A stretch of DNA of 64,000 nt, taken from contig OY986968.1 in assembly GCA_963920575.1 (NCBI GenBank), positions 4,133,389-4,197,388 of the forward strand, read 5' to 3'. The notes beneath the pieces are model-generated. The model searched no databases and had not been told where the DNA came from. It worked only from the letters and a program-made list of their open reading frames with translations. The number at the start of each line of letters is the position of its first letter. The stretch's first letter is position 1. Origin of the DNA: Narthecium ossifragum (taxonomy: Eukaryota > Streptophyta > Magnoliopsida > Dioscoreales > Nartheciaceae). Below, in pieces: positions 10,085 through 22,110 of the stretch. Position numbers and translations under genes: made by a program.

Positions 10085-12290
10085 CGAAAATAATAGTTGT
10101 AGAAGGTAAAGTGAACAAACAACCCAAAAAAAAATTCTCGGGAGTCAGATACTTGATATCACCCGTTGATTCACCATGTGACGGATGATGTTTTGATCTA
10201 CAAATCCGATGGGCAATGAATAAATTCTGGTATTAAAGCTTGAATAAATTTTGGTTTCGTCACCCTAGAAAAGGCTCTATTTTTAAGAAGCATTTGTTTG
10301 CTGCAGCCCACTCAGATTCGATTCGTACACAACCCAATAGGCCTAACTGTTAACCGATACCTCTATCGTGGGTGCGGCCCGCTCCGATTCGATTCGTGCA
10401 TGACCCAATAGGCCGAGTAACCGTTACCCAATACCTCTATCGTGGGTGTAATCGACCGAGCTTGAATGAGCCTGTCTATCTTGGTCAAGCTTGGCTTGAC
10501 ATTCATGTGGAGCCAAACCAACGCTGGTGATCAAGCTTGGGTTCTAAATTCAAGTAATTAATTTCATTTAAGTTAAAATTTCATAATTTTCTCTTTTCGA
10601 GGTTTTTTCTTTTTGAACAATATAACGTGGAAATTTTATAAAATTGGTAATATAACTTGATTCATAATCATTCATAAAAAAGAGAAAATAGAATTATACA
10701 AATACTGTGTCATATTAAGTCCTTTTTAGTCAAAAATTTTCAATTTTTTATTTTCCAGGTTTTCTCTATTTGAAGCATATAACATAAAAATCTTCCAAAA
10801 TTTGCAATAAAACTTGCTTCATAATGAGAAAATAGAATTATACAAATACATTGCCTTATTAAGCCCTATTTAATCAAAATTTTCCAATTTTCTCTTTTCC
10901 AGGTTTTCTTTTTTTGAAACATATAAGGTGAAAATGTTTCAAAATTGGCGATATAACTTGCTAAACTATAATTCATGGAAAAGTGAAAAGAAAAATTATA
11001 CAAATACACATCATCTTAAGCCCTTTTTAGTTAAAATTTTACATTTTTCTCTTTTAAAGGTTTTCTGTTTTTAAAACATATAACGTGAAAATCTTTCAAA
11101 TGTCAATACAATATCATCCCTCACCCACCTCACCCTCTTTTACCTCAACTCCAATTCAACTCCAACAGGTTCTGTAGCATCCGGACTCCTTCCGGTACCT
11201 CATCACCCTCTTCCAACTCGGCGTAAGCAATCCACTTCGAACTCGGCGTAAGCAATAACCTTCTCTCCGATGTCTTGGCAAAGGAGCTCCTTGATGTATA
11301 GCGTGTCATTCTGTTTTTTTTTTTATATATTTAAATTCTCTTCTTAATTTTTTTATTTTTAATTAAAAATAAGATGATTTTCTTTCTTTAATTTATGATT
11401 TTCTCTTTTAAACTAAAAATAAGATTATTTTTTCTCTTTAATTTTCTTTAATTAATCAACATATAGGTCGATTGGACGGCTGAGAGTCGCCGGAATCAGA
11501 TGGATGGCGAGGAGGGAGGTCCGGTGGTTGGCGCTGGTGGAGGAGGGGTCGTGGAAGGAGGGGGTTCGACTCACCGGGTCAGATCGCTGGTGGCACAGCC
11601 GTAGGTGAAGGATCTGAGTGGGGGGGGGGCGGCGGCGGTGCTCTTGGAGAGGATCTCGCCGGCGAAGCGTCGAGGGGAGGTCGGGGTGGCGAGAGGGGTC
11701 CGGATCTGGGATGTGTGGACCTTGTGGAGGCCGAAGGCGAAGGAATGGGGTGGTGGTTGCGCCCGTTTTGAGAGGAGTCGAGCTCGGGATGGATTCCGAC
11801 GAGAGGGAGGCGGCCGACGAGTTCGGAAGGCGTCGTGGCGGCGTCGAATGAAGCTTGGAGGCGTCGCAGGTGTAGGGTAGCGTTGGGATGGGTTAGGATG
11901 AGGTTGCGGGGATTAATGGAGGTGGATGGGGTTATCGCCAGAGCTTGGAGGGCCTGCGACAATAGAGGATGAAGGCGAGGGTGGTGCTCGAGCTGGAGTT
12001 GGAGACGGAGAAGTGATGAGGAGGCGACGACGAGGTGGCGAGGAGGTGACGGTGTCGAGGAGGCGACGGCCACGGATGAAGGGGAGGGTGGTGCTCGCAC
12101 TGGAGTTGGAGACGGAGAGGTGATGAGGAGGCGACGACGTCGATCTCAGCCTCAGATTGGTCCGCGGAAAGAGAGAGAGGTGTTTTCGACTTTTTACAAT
12201 CTTAATGGAGTTAACGCATGAAATTATAACCTCTTGGACTTAATGACAAATTGTCATTACATTATGGATCGCTGAACTAATGACCCTAAT
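10085..12290 (+). repeat. Low-copy repeat unit D1 (copy of 52075-58317)
   Basis: This unit matches 52075-58317 collinearly once the insertions in that second copy are removed, and its 5' part also matches 59945-60540. It has an AT-rich 5' half with short repeated blocks (for example CATATAACGTGAAAATCTT), then a short leucine-rich-repeat-like coding fragment at about 11102-11300, then a GC-rich block at 11480-12180. The GC-rich block has open frames on both strands (minus 12100-11579, 173 codons), but I recognise no domain and treat these as compositional. Copy D1 preserves the empty insertion sites for the LINE and the solo LTR A2 found in copy D2. Confidence 0.75.
11102..11300 (+). pseudogene. 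Leucine-rich-repeat extensin (LRX)-like fragment in unit D1
   Basis: Compared with the better-preserved D2 copy (53341-53428 joined to 55179-55270), this piece reads like the LRX motif LLTDL.LFHLNSNRFCG…LFELDVSNN. D2 gives LIPLTDLDLFYLNSNWFCS, followed after an indel by FEVGVSNNLLSDVL. D1 is more degenerate, with an internal duplication of TCGGCGTAAGCAAT. It is a captured or residual gene fragment, not a gene. Confidence 0.45.
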
Positions 12291-12574
12291 CTTAAGGTGT
12301 CAAGGATGACGCAATGGCTCAGTTGGTTGCGGGATATGCTATTTTGGATTTAGACATTTTTGAAATTAGTATGTTGGGATAAATAGTGGGATAAAATTAT
12401 CTCACTTATGATGTTGGATCACGCCGGCTCTGGACGCTCCCCAATCGCCACACACCCACGACGGGGATCATGCCGGCTCTAGGCGCTCTCCAATCGTGAA
12501 CCATGTCGGGGATCACGCGGCTTCCAAGCGCTCCCCAAACGTCAACAAGGTAACCATGGATTTCATAGCACCTC
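12291..12574. other. Unassigned segment with a degenerate ~60-bp tandem repeat
   Basis: Between unit D1 and LTR T3, three degenerate repeats of GGGGATCA(C/T)GCCGGCTCT…CGCTCCCCAATCG occur at about 12415-12545. No gene is recognised. It could be the continuation of the gypsy internal region found beyond T3 at 18207. Confidence 0.3.
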
Positions 12575-14483
12575 GAGTGTGTGAGGACCCGTACCTCTAA
12601 CCGGGTCCGACTGCGTCGGTCGAGGGTCTGGTTCGGTTGGTGTGGCTCAGTTAGCCTTTCCTTGCGATCGGTTGGTCGCATCGCGGTTTTTGGACCCCAA
12701 GGGCAATTTGGTAAATTACCCTTGACGGAGTTGGTTTCACACACGCGTTGTGCACACACGTCCATGTGGTGATGTATGTGCTTGATTAGATCATCAGGGG
12801 AATCCTAGACCGGAAAATCTTGATTAGATCAAGGTTTGAGCGTATGCGATCAGATCTGCCCGATCGGATGGCCAGGATCTAATCTTAAGGCATTAGTACC
12901 TAAGCCTCCACTTAACCCCTTTAGATACCCTGTTCTCATGTTAGGGAACTAGTCCGCTGCGATCCGCTTAGAGAGAGAGAGGAGAGGGACTCGCCGGCAA
13001 CCCGATCAAGAGGGAGAGAGTCCCGCGGCCGGAGGGGAGTCTGGCGACCGCGACAAGGAGGACGACATCAACGGCAACGATGCTCGACGGCTGAGGAGTG
13101 GAACCAGCGGAGGTGCTCAACCGCGACCGGAGGAGTCTGAGGCGTGCGCCGACGGTGCTTGCGGCCGGAGAAGAAGAAAAAGAGGGAGAAGCGATCCAGA
13201 GATAGGGCTTCTGATCTAATCTTTTGATTAGACTCTACTAGATTAGAGTAGGTTTGCTTGGATGCATGATGGCTTGGGTTTTTCTGGATTCTTCCTTGCT
13301 GCTTTCGTGGTTTCCTCTCCAAGTTGTTCGTCGGAATGTATGCTAGCCTAGGATCATGCAACCTCCTTTTCTCTATGTTGTTATTGTATGGAATTAAGGA
13401 TCGGTGGTGCCGGCTTTGATGCCTTAGCGTGGGAGTGTTACTTTTGCTCTGTTCTTCCGTGGCTGGGATGGTGTTTGGGCTTCTGTTCTCTCATGGTCTT
13501 TGGTGATGCTTCTTTTTCCTCTTCTTGCTATCGTGGGTTGTTGGAGATGTTGCATTTTATTGGTTTTCTACTGAAGTTCCTCCCCTATTTTCCGTGGGTG
13601 TGATCGGAGCCTTTCCTTTCGTTGGGTGGGGTGCTTTCCATCGTGATCTCATGCCCTTGGTGAGGTTTTCTTCTTCATTCTTCCCCTGTTTCGGGTTTGC
13701 CTCTGCTCGTTCTCTGTTTTCTTCCTCTGCAAGGGTTTCTTCTCCCTCCTCAAACTCCCATCCGATGCCTCCACGGTGTCCTCTGGTGTTTTGGATTGGA
13801 TCAGTTGGTTGGAGTTGCAGGTAGAGTTGTCGTTGTCTGTGAATGGTTTGTGTTCAGCTCTAAATAGGGATAGAGATGGACTCGCTTATGCTTAGCTTGA
13901 GATAGCACAAGTCGGTGATGTAATCTAAGTTTCTGGTGATCCTGTGGCTGTTGCTATTGCCTCTGAAATGTTTCTGCTCTCTCCCCCTTCTCATTCCTGG
14001 ACTATGAAGACTTGCCGTCGGATTTGAAACTGTCTCCTACTCCTCTGTTCGTGACTGGTCATGTGTTGGTCGGTGACTCCCCTTTGGATTGGCGATGCGC
14101 CATTGACATCTATAACATGCATATCAATCCATTCGTAGATTTTGTGTAATCGATCTTCTATGAAGTGCCATATGAGCAACCAAGATTTAGATGATTGGTG
14201 TAGCGCATCACTACTCTTAACTTAAGTGCATTCCTCCACCTTTTCCCATCTGAGTCATGCTATAATTGTCTTTCAACCTCCCTGATACGTTAGTCCCTGG
14301 ATTTCCTCCTCTCTCGCTTCTAATTGTAATATGTGTGCTTGATCACTAATGTACATCCTGATCGGTTTTGGTTTATATTTGTTGGAGGCTTGGGAGCTCC
14401 CCTTCTCTGAGATTGCTCTTTAAATCACCGCCGAAATATTTTATCGTTGTTGCTAGATAGTTAGATTATCGAGTGTAGGTTTG

Positions 14484-16891
14484 TGTGAGGACCTGTCCCT
14501 CTAACCCTGTGACTCGTTGTAGACCGCAAGAGCAATTTGGTAAAATTGCGCCTTGTTGCTTTGTTTCACACCCGCGTGTGCACACACTGACCTTGTTTGT
14601 GTTAGTGCTTGATTAGAATGGTTAGGTGGACCCGGGATCGGAAGATCCCAGCTCGGGCGCGCGGAAGCTTGCTTTTGGGCAGCTGACGGCCCGTGAGCGA
14701 TCGATCACTCCTAGGAGCGATCGATCGGACTTGTGAGCGAGTCGGTGGGTTTTTGACCCGTTCGGATCGATCCGACTTGGTGTTGGATCGATCCGGACTG
14801 GCTTTTCTTTCGCGAGCGATCGATCGGACTCGGCGTCGATGGCTTTTCTGCTTCGAGAGGACGGCCGCCGTTGGCCGTCGCTCTCTCTTGTCAGAAGGGG
14901 AGGACTTTCCCTCCCCTCTTTCTCCTTTTTCCCCCTTCCCCCAGCTTTCCCCTTCCCCTTTTCCCTCCTTTTCTTCCTCTTCTCCTCCTCCTTCTCCTTT
15001 CTTCTTCCTTCTTCTTCTTCCTCCCGCGGTTCTGTTTTTCCCCTGTTTCCGGCAGCCATCTTCTTCCCCTTCGTTCTCTCTCCTCGGGCCACCGTTTTGG
15101 ATGTTCTAAGGCTCGTTGGATCCGTGGCAACGAGAGGAAAATCCCTGAAGTGGTTTGGAACCTTGTTGCTGACCAGTTCACGGGGAATCAGCCAAGGAGT
15201 GCGTTTCTGGTAGGTTTCTACCTACTGATGTTGTTTTTGGGTTTTCTCTAGATCTAGCCGTTTGATCTTGTTGATCTTGGTGTTGTTAGATTCCTCATGC
15301 TTAGTAGAATTTCTAGTATAAATTTCATAAGCTTTAGTTGAGATCTTAGTAGGATTTATGCATGATTAATCTCGGATTTTCTGGTTTCTGCTGTTCTGGA
15401 AGAACAGCCGGCTTGCGGCGAGTTTTTCGGCCAGTACGTGCATGTTATTGGATTGTGATGAACATAAGAGTCTTAGATCTTTGAATCTACTCTCTAACCC
15501 AACTGATTTCATAATTTTCCAATTTGGCTACGATTTGTTATGAATTGATTACTGGAGAGCTGCTTGGTAAGTTAGTTTGATTAGCGGTTTTGTTTAGTGT
15601 TTTCCCGTTAATCCAACCGTTGGATGATTATGGATTTTAGATATGTTGCTCCCGGCATGTTGATCTATGGATGGCTAAGTTGGATTTTGAATTCGACGTC
15701 GTTTGGACGTCGGATCGACGGGATCAATTAGCCTCTAATTAGAGGTTTTGGTGTTTTGAATATAATATTATATTTCAGATTATAATATTATATGTTTACT
15801 GTTCATCATCGTTTTCGGAGTTGCTTGCGGTCGACGGTCGCGGTACCGTCGTAATGCCGGGACCCGCTGCGGATCGGCTGGCAGCGGTCGGTAGTACCGC
15901 TGCAACGATCCGGTTGACTTATATGATGTCTTATCATACTGTTGCATGCCTACCTCCTATTTGTGTATGTTCATAACATGCATTGTTGATTTGTGCATTA
16001 GTTGCATGGTTAGAGCGTGGGTGATCTGTGGGTCGTCGTCCCGAGGCTGGAAGCTCGGACTTAGCCCTAGGACCGGGGTTGGGTAGTTTGGACTCGGTTT
16101 GAATTATAGTGTCCAGTCAAACTTGATGATAGGCCTAGATGACTGGTGCACCTGTTGCTTGATGATTGTAGAGGTCGTGTCGGCCTCGAGTCGGATCTGA
16201 AGTGTAGCCGGTGTCCGGTGTTCTTAAACTCTTGAGTAGAGGAGTTGCCTACTTAGTGGTGCCTCTTCCCACCAAACAGTGTTCTGTGTCCTGTTGAGAG
16301 TCAGCAGTGTTGTTTCCTGCTACTGAGTGTGACCTGACATGTGACCAGCCCGGCTGGAAGACCATGATCGTGGGACTCAGGGACACGTGGTGGGGTTATG
16401 GGACCCCTGTATACACCCAGGTTCTACTTGAGGGCGACACTGTTGCGTTTCCCTCTTCTTTCTGTGTGTCGTAGTGTAGAACCCTACTGAGCTTTATGCT
16501 CACTCCTATCCGAGCTGCGTTTTGCAGGTGCAAGCGTCAGTTCTTCTGTGGCCCCTATCGGGCAGTTGGTTGGTGGTGCAGTGGCGCCTGGTGGACTTTG
16601 AGAGGTAGCGATCTTTACTGCTTTTATACCTTATGTTAGTCTCCTACGGGAGTAATGTTGTATTTGGATCTTCCCCTCTCCGAGGATATGTATATTAAAC
16701 ACTTTTTTTTGGGTTTGTAAATCTGTGGTTCGAGGTTTCATTAAATTATTGTCTTTTAACTGAGGGTGATTTGTGATAAATTGTTAGGGAGACCAATAGG
16801 TTAGAGGGAACCCTCGCCAGCTTTTCTTCTGCATTTTGTTAGGTTCCGGTTCGCGTCGCCCGGTTGGGCTTTCGCGGGTCGGGGCGCGACA
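14484..16891 (+). mobile_element. Solo LTR 'T2' (Tekay/Del-like), nested in T3
   Basis: This 2,408-bp copy is collinear with T1 (same start TGTGAGGACCTGTCCCTCTA, same end GTCGGGGCGCGACA). A perfect 5-bp target-site duplication GTTTG flanks it at 14479-14483 and 16892-16896. The pyrimidine tract (about 14900-15050) and the AT palindrome block (about 15755-15795) found in T1 are conserved. Confidence 0.9.
14700..14824. promoter_or_regulatory. ATCGAT palindrome pairs in LTR T2
   Basis: Cores start at 14700 and 14720 (20 bp apart), 14766 and 14787 (21 bp apart), and 14819. Flanks are CGATCGATC(A/G) for the first pair and GGATCGATCC for the second, as in LTR T1. The role is inferred. Confidence 0.45.
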
Positions 16892-18248
16892 GTTTGTGTA
16901 TTTCCCTATCCAATTCTCGTAATCTCATGTAATTGCGCCAGCTATGTACTCGTTTATCATGCTCAAGCCTAGGGCCGGCTGTGCGTCCGTTTATATTTTA
17001 TTCGTGGGTTAACCAAGGGAGTAATGCCCTTGGGAATGTTTAGACTAATTCGGCCGAGGGTGTGCCCTTGTTTATCGAATGATATTATATATAGTTTAGA
17101 TGTATGAATGACATGGTTGGATTATGCATAGCTCTGTAATGCTAAACCCTACTCTATAACTAGGGTATATCATGTTGGATAATTGACTGATGGTTTGTCA
17201 TGTAGAGACACCTAGGCCTAGTTGCTTGAATAGGCTCATGCATGTTGTATGCATTAGAAGCATTAAGGCTAGGCGGTAGGCGATGGATTCGATCGCCGAT
17301 CCGGGGTTCTCGGGTAGCCCGGATCTAGCCCTAGGACCGAGGTTTGGTTAGTTGAGGATTAGGACGTGATTGTCGTCGATTGATCATATTTACTATCATT
17401 TGAGATAGTTGTTATAGTCGACTATGCACTATTCTTGTATTTGAGGTGTAGAGGTCGTGTCAGGTCTCCAAGGCCAAGCGCTAAGGATGGTTGTCGATGT
17501 CCCTGACATGTGTGTCCCCGTGAGAGATGGTATGAGTGGGCAGGGTGGTACCTGAACAGGAGCCCGCAGTCTTTGTTTCCTCTCGTTTGTTCTTGGGTGA
17601 GGGTGGGACCTGGACAGGAGCCCTCGGGAATCGACGGGGTCATAGGACCCTTGGCATACCTTAGGCTTAGGCGGTGAATGACACAGTTGCAGTTTTCCCT
17701 TCCTTTCTGTGCGACGTAGAGTAGAACCCTACTGGGCATTGTTGCTCACCCTACCTGGGTTGCATCGGCGATGCAGGTCGATGCAGTTCCTTCTCTCAGG
17801 TGTTCCTTTAGAAGATGACGCGACATTTCGAGGTGATCGAGGACTTGGAGCGTCGAGGAGTTCTTCTACAGATAATTTACAGTTTTAATCAATGATGTAT
17901 AATTTGATGTATTCAAGAACAAAATTGTATGATTATTAATTCAGTTGTATCTGAGAAATATTGTAATATTCTTTAATGTGGATGTTGAGGAATGTGATGA
18001 TGTTCAAATTATAAAATTGTACAATGTATAGGTTCATTGTGCTATAATTATAAAGGGGATTCTGCCGAAATTTTTATGAACTTGAGGATTAAATTGTTTA
18101 AATTCATAACAGTTATATACTTGTGCGCCAATTGATGATGTAAACAGGTTTAGGTGGCTCACGTTTTGATCTAGATGGGTTTTCTGGGTCGGGGCGTGAC
18201 AGAGTGCATTCCAAACTCAATAACAGATAAGTAAAGCACACTCACATT

Positions 18249-18575
18249 TTAAGCTTGGCAAGGGAGAACGACACGACCTCGAAACCTCAAGCAATATAAT
18301 CTGTTAAACAATTGGTGAGGGCATGAAACTATTAAACTGTTAAATCGCTGCCATGCATCACATAATGTCTCATCATCCTTCTGTGCAAAGGATGAAATCT
18401 TTCTTTTCAATGATTTAATCTTATAATTAGGAAGATACTCATTGATAGAAATATGACTCATTCTATGCTCCCTCAATTCGTATATATTTTTCTTACGAAC
18501 TGTTGTTTGAGACATTTCATCTCCCGACTTCATAGAACATGACCTCAAATAGTCTTGACATAATTCATTTTCCAT
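18249..18575 (-). pseudogene. Athila-like gag fragment (family B)
   Basis: A 108-codon minus frame contains KISSFAQKDDETLCDAWQRF followed by NSLIVSCPHQLFNRL. This matches the retrotrans_gag pattern I..F.Q…E.L.EAWERF..L...CPHH. It lies downstream of PBS and LTR B1 on the same strand. Only this part of gag remains. LTR T3 sits just beyond it (its GAGTG duplication ends at 18206), so the rest may have been displaced or lost. Confidence 0.65.
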
Positions 18576-18762
18576 CCTCTTTTTTCAGTTTTTTTTTTCC
18601 AGCAAGTCAACATATAACTAAATATCAAAATAAAACTAAAAAGAAAATAAAGAAAACTAAGGAAAAAGAAATAAAGATCCAAAGAAAGGGGAACAAAGTT
18701 ACCGCCTTCGATGTCTTCAATCACCTCACCGTGATCTGATGATTCTGGCGCTTTTCTGAACC

Positions 18763-18783
18763 GTCTCCCCGGCAACGGCGCCA
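18763..18783 (-). other. Primer-binding site, tRNA-Asp type (family B)
   Basis: The minus strand reads TGGCGCCGTTGCCGGGGAGA, an almost perfect complement of the plant tRNA-Asp 3' end. It starts a few bases after the LTR B1 end. Confidence 0.85.
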
Positions 18784-18788
18784 ATTTT

Positions 18789-19949
18789 TTATATCGCTCA
18801 AATGTGTCACAACACAGCGGTGCAGTACAACATAACATAAGTGAGGTCGAACTCACAGACAGACAAGCAAAAAACATTCAAAACGCAAATAACAATGAAT
18901 TGAAGACAAACGAAAACTTAAGAATTAACTAAATTAGATCAAATGATTTAATTATACCTAAGATTTACTAAAGATATCATGATTTTAATATGGCTAAGCA
19001 TTAGGAATCACTTCACTCGAATTTAAGTTCTTCTCTTCTCAATGGTTCATACAATACTACTCAGTCAAGGGGTTCACATCCCGATCGCCTTAACCGGAAG
19101 ATATGGAACTATAAACCTAATAAAATATATAAATGTCTATTCCTACGATTGATTCTTCCTTTTATAGCTCTAATTTTATCCTACCAAAACCTAAGAATAT
19201 ACGATACCAGTTGTCACTATAGGCAATGTATAACAAAAGTTCATCGGGACAAAGCCCTAACCCTATCTTACCAGATCTCTAAGAATACACAATACCAACT
19301 CTCACAATCGGCAATGCATAGCAAAGAATTCACGAGATAAACTAGGTAAACAATAGATATAACCATGCGATTACAAGATCATGAAAGAAGCATGACTAGA
19401 TTCATAATATCATTCATCAACATAGAAATTCATAATATGAAAATAATCCTTGAAGATTCAATATATAGAAAAGAGTTTAACAATAAAGATTAAAACTATG
19501 TACCATGATGAAGAAGAAACCCTAATCCTCGCTAGGTCATCCGTCCGCCATGCCCGCGGATTACTAGGCCATGGATGGAGATTTCTTCATATTCTTCCTT
19601 GTTTTTTCTCCTCCAAACTCTGTAGAACCCCTTTCTTTAAAAGCTCTCAATTTCAAATTAAATAACCCCATATATAGGGGAACTCCCGAAATTAAGGTTT
19701 TGGTTGAGTTGGACTTCTGGTGCAACTCGGATTTCTTGAATTATCCTGACAGCCTATTCCGGTCGCAATTGGGCCCAATCTATTACGAATTTGAGAACGA
19801 GTCTAACACCAAAGATTTAGGTTAGTAAGTGTTCTATTATATCCCAAAGATTTCATAGTATTCGGAGTTATATAGAATATATGGAGAATATTCTTCTCAG
19901 CTTCGACAGAACAACTTTCCAGCTTATATAGCTCTATAAGAGGTTATCA
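18789..19949 (-). mobile_element. LTR 'B1': 5' LTR of a second Athila-like family
   Basis: This is about 1.16 kb on the minus strand, from TGATAACCTC (complement of 19949 downward) to a mutated end near 18789. In the related copy at 24443 the end is intact (GCGATATCA), so the family has inverted TGATA…TATCA ends. The PBS follows immediately. Its 5' end adjoins degenerate LINE reverse-transcriptase sequence from 19950, so it probably inserted in that LINE. The ORFs inside it are not convincing. Confidence 0.7.
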
Positions 19950-22110
19950 GCACCGAGCAATCAGCCTATATCCAAGGCCGCTCCATCCAGGATAATATTG
20001 TAGCTGCGCATGAGGTTCTTCACTCTTTGCAGAAGGCACCACGCAAAGAAGCACTGATGGCAATTAAGGTAGACATCTAGTCCGCATACGACTCCGTGAG
20101 CTGGAGCTTCCTCCGATGAGTCTTGAAACAAATGGATTTTTCAGAGCAATAGATCAATTGGGCGATGGAATGCATCACCACCACAAGATTCTCACTCCTC
20201 ATCAATGGAAGAGTAAATGGTTTCTTCCCCGCTGCCAGAGGTCTCCGCCAAGGTGATCCTATATCTTCTTATCTCTTCATTATTGCCCTGGAAGTCCTAA
20301 CAAGGTTGATACGAGTTCCGTTGATAGCGCTCGAGGGAGTCACCTACCCCAACTCTTCACTCCGGATCAGTCACCTTCTTTATGCCGATGACTGCCTCTT
20401 CATCACCACGGCAAGACGGGAACAAGCAAAGAAGCTCCTCAATGTGGTACGCCGCTACAAGAAGCTGTCAGGCCTACAAGTTAGCCCGGAGAAATCCAGC
20501 GTCAAGTTCTCTCCTTCTACCTCTGTTCCTCGAAGACGCATGCTTTAACAGATCCTAGGCTTTTCCAGGAAGAAACAGCCTTGGCGATACCTAGGGGTAC
20601 TACTGGACCCCGGTAGAGTGCTTGTCAAGGATTTCACCTTCCTCCTCAACGCCATTCAGCGGAAGCTTTCCAACTGGAGCACCACGATCACGGCGGCAGC
20701 GGGGCGAGTTGTTCTCGTCCAATCGGTCCTACAAGCTCTACCGGTCTTTGTAATATCCTCTATCCCAACCCCAGTTTCCATCCTCAACAAAATTACTGGT
20801 CTGGCACGCAGGTTTCTATGGCAAGGTAATAGGGGAGGCTTATCCACGGTAGCTTGGGACATCGTGTGCCAACACAAGATGGAAGGAGGACTGGGCATCA
20901 AAAACCTCAAGAGATGGCAGACATCCTTAAGGATGAGACGAGCTGCACAATTCCTGGAAGCACCAGACTCCATCTGGACTTCACTTTGCCGGGCCAAGTA
21001 CAGGTACAACGGCACACTTCCTTCCCTCACTGGCACGGGCTCTATTTCTGGCCTATGGAGATCTATATGCAAGGCCTCCGACTTGCTTCGGAGGCGCCTG
21101 CGATGGATAGCGGAGAAGCTGTGTCGTGCCAACGTGGTGCAGGACTGGTGGATAGGAGATGGTCCGCTGAGCAAAACTCTGGCATGACGGTTGGAGATCA
21201 GATAACAGAGGAAGGGTGATGGAATGTGCACAAACTCATGCTTCACTTCCATCCGGCCATGACAGAGGAGATAGTGTCAACCCCACTACCACGGACCAGA
21301 AGCACCCCACCACGGTGGACCTGGACCAAGGATGGCAAGATAACGTCGTCTTCTACATATCAGATGCTTGAGCACTTGGAGAATGCTAAGCATGACGAAC
21401 AGTTCCAACAATGGAGAAGTGTGTGGACAGCACCGGCAGGACCTCGCGTTAAGCACTTCCTCTAGAAACTCCAACATGGTAAGATTCCTACCAAGCTGGC
21501 TCTTTGGCACCTGTGCCTCACATCCGAGAGAGTGTCCCCGTTGCAATCTTGAGGATGAAGACATCGAACACCTTCTTTTCAACTGCCGGTTTGCTCAAGA
21601 AGTGTGGGAGAGAGTCCTAACTGGAACTAGCATTCATACCACTGATCTTAACCTTGAACTTTGCTCTGAGCTTTTACGCAGGCCACAGAAAGGTGACATG
21701 GTGAAGAAGGAAAACTCACTGATTGCATATGGCTTATGGGGGATATGGAAGGACAGGTGCAAGCTAGTAGCGGGGGAGGAAACACATGGCGCTCGCGACC
21801 TGTCCCAACTCATTGTCTGGCAAGTCAAAGAATACATAGCCTCAATGCAGCAAACATGGAAGCATGATGCGCCACGCGTCGGATGAGTTAGAATACAAAC
21901 TGATGCGTCTTGCCATTGATGACGAGGAGGTGATTCTATGGTCAGATGGAAGATGTCAGGTGGCGACATCTGTGTTGCAAGGAGAGCTCCTCGCCATCCT
22001 AGTGGCTGTCAAATAAGCCGCACAAAGAGGATGCAAATAGGTAACGATCGAATGCGACTCGCTCTTCGGAGTCCGAATGATTGAGGGAACCATGCCACTG
22101 ACAGGCGACT
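19950..22110 (+). pseudogene. LINE (L1-type) ORF2 remnant: RT, zinc-binding region and RNase H
   Basis: A degenerate non-LTR retrotransposon. Motifs in order: TEQSAYIQGRSIQDN (start of the RT palm region), LRQGDPIS (20251 region), LLYADDCLF (RT catalytic YADD, about 20380), the region after RT (RWQTSLRMRRAAQFLEAPDS and DWWIGDGPLS), the zf-RVT segment (HGKIPTKLALW, then CPRCNLEDEDIEHLLFNCRF), and the beginning of RNase H (21900-22110). In-frame stops (for example VDI-stop-SAYDS near 20079) and frameshifts make it non-functional. The 5' end is lost at LTR B1. Solo LTR A3 interrupts the RNase H domain at 22110. It belongs to the same family as the LINE at 53429-55164. Confidence 0.85.

Larger units (their letters stand above)
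12580..18201 (+). mobile_element. Solo LTR 'T3' (Tekay/Del-like), interrupted by nested LTR T2
   Basis: It starts TGTGAGGACCCGTACCTCTA and ends GGGTCGGGGCGTGACA. The perfect 5-bp duplication GAGTG flanks it (12575-12579 and 18202-18206). Removing nested LTR T2 and one copy of its GTTTG duplication leaves about 3.2 kb. No PBS, polypurine tract or coding sequence is attached, so it is a solo LTR. Its 3' end closely matches that of T4 (26044 onward, minus). Frames inside it are compositional and are not reported. Confidence 0.85.

Noticed and set aside
11579..12123. 173-codon minus frame and plus frames in the D1 GC-rich block
   Set aside because: The D2 copy breaks these frames, there is no recognised domain, and composition explains the openness.
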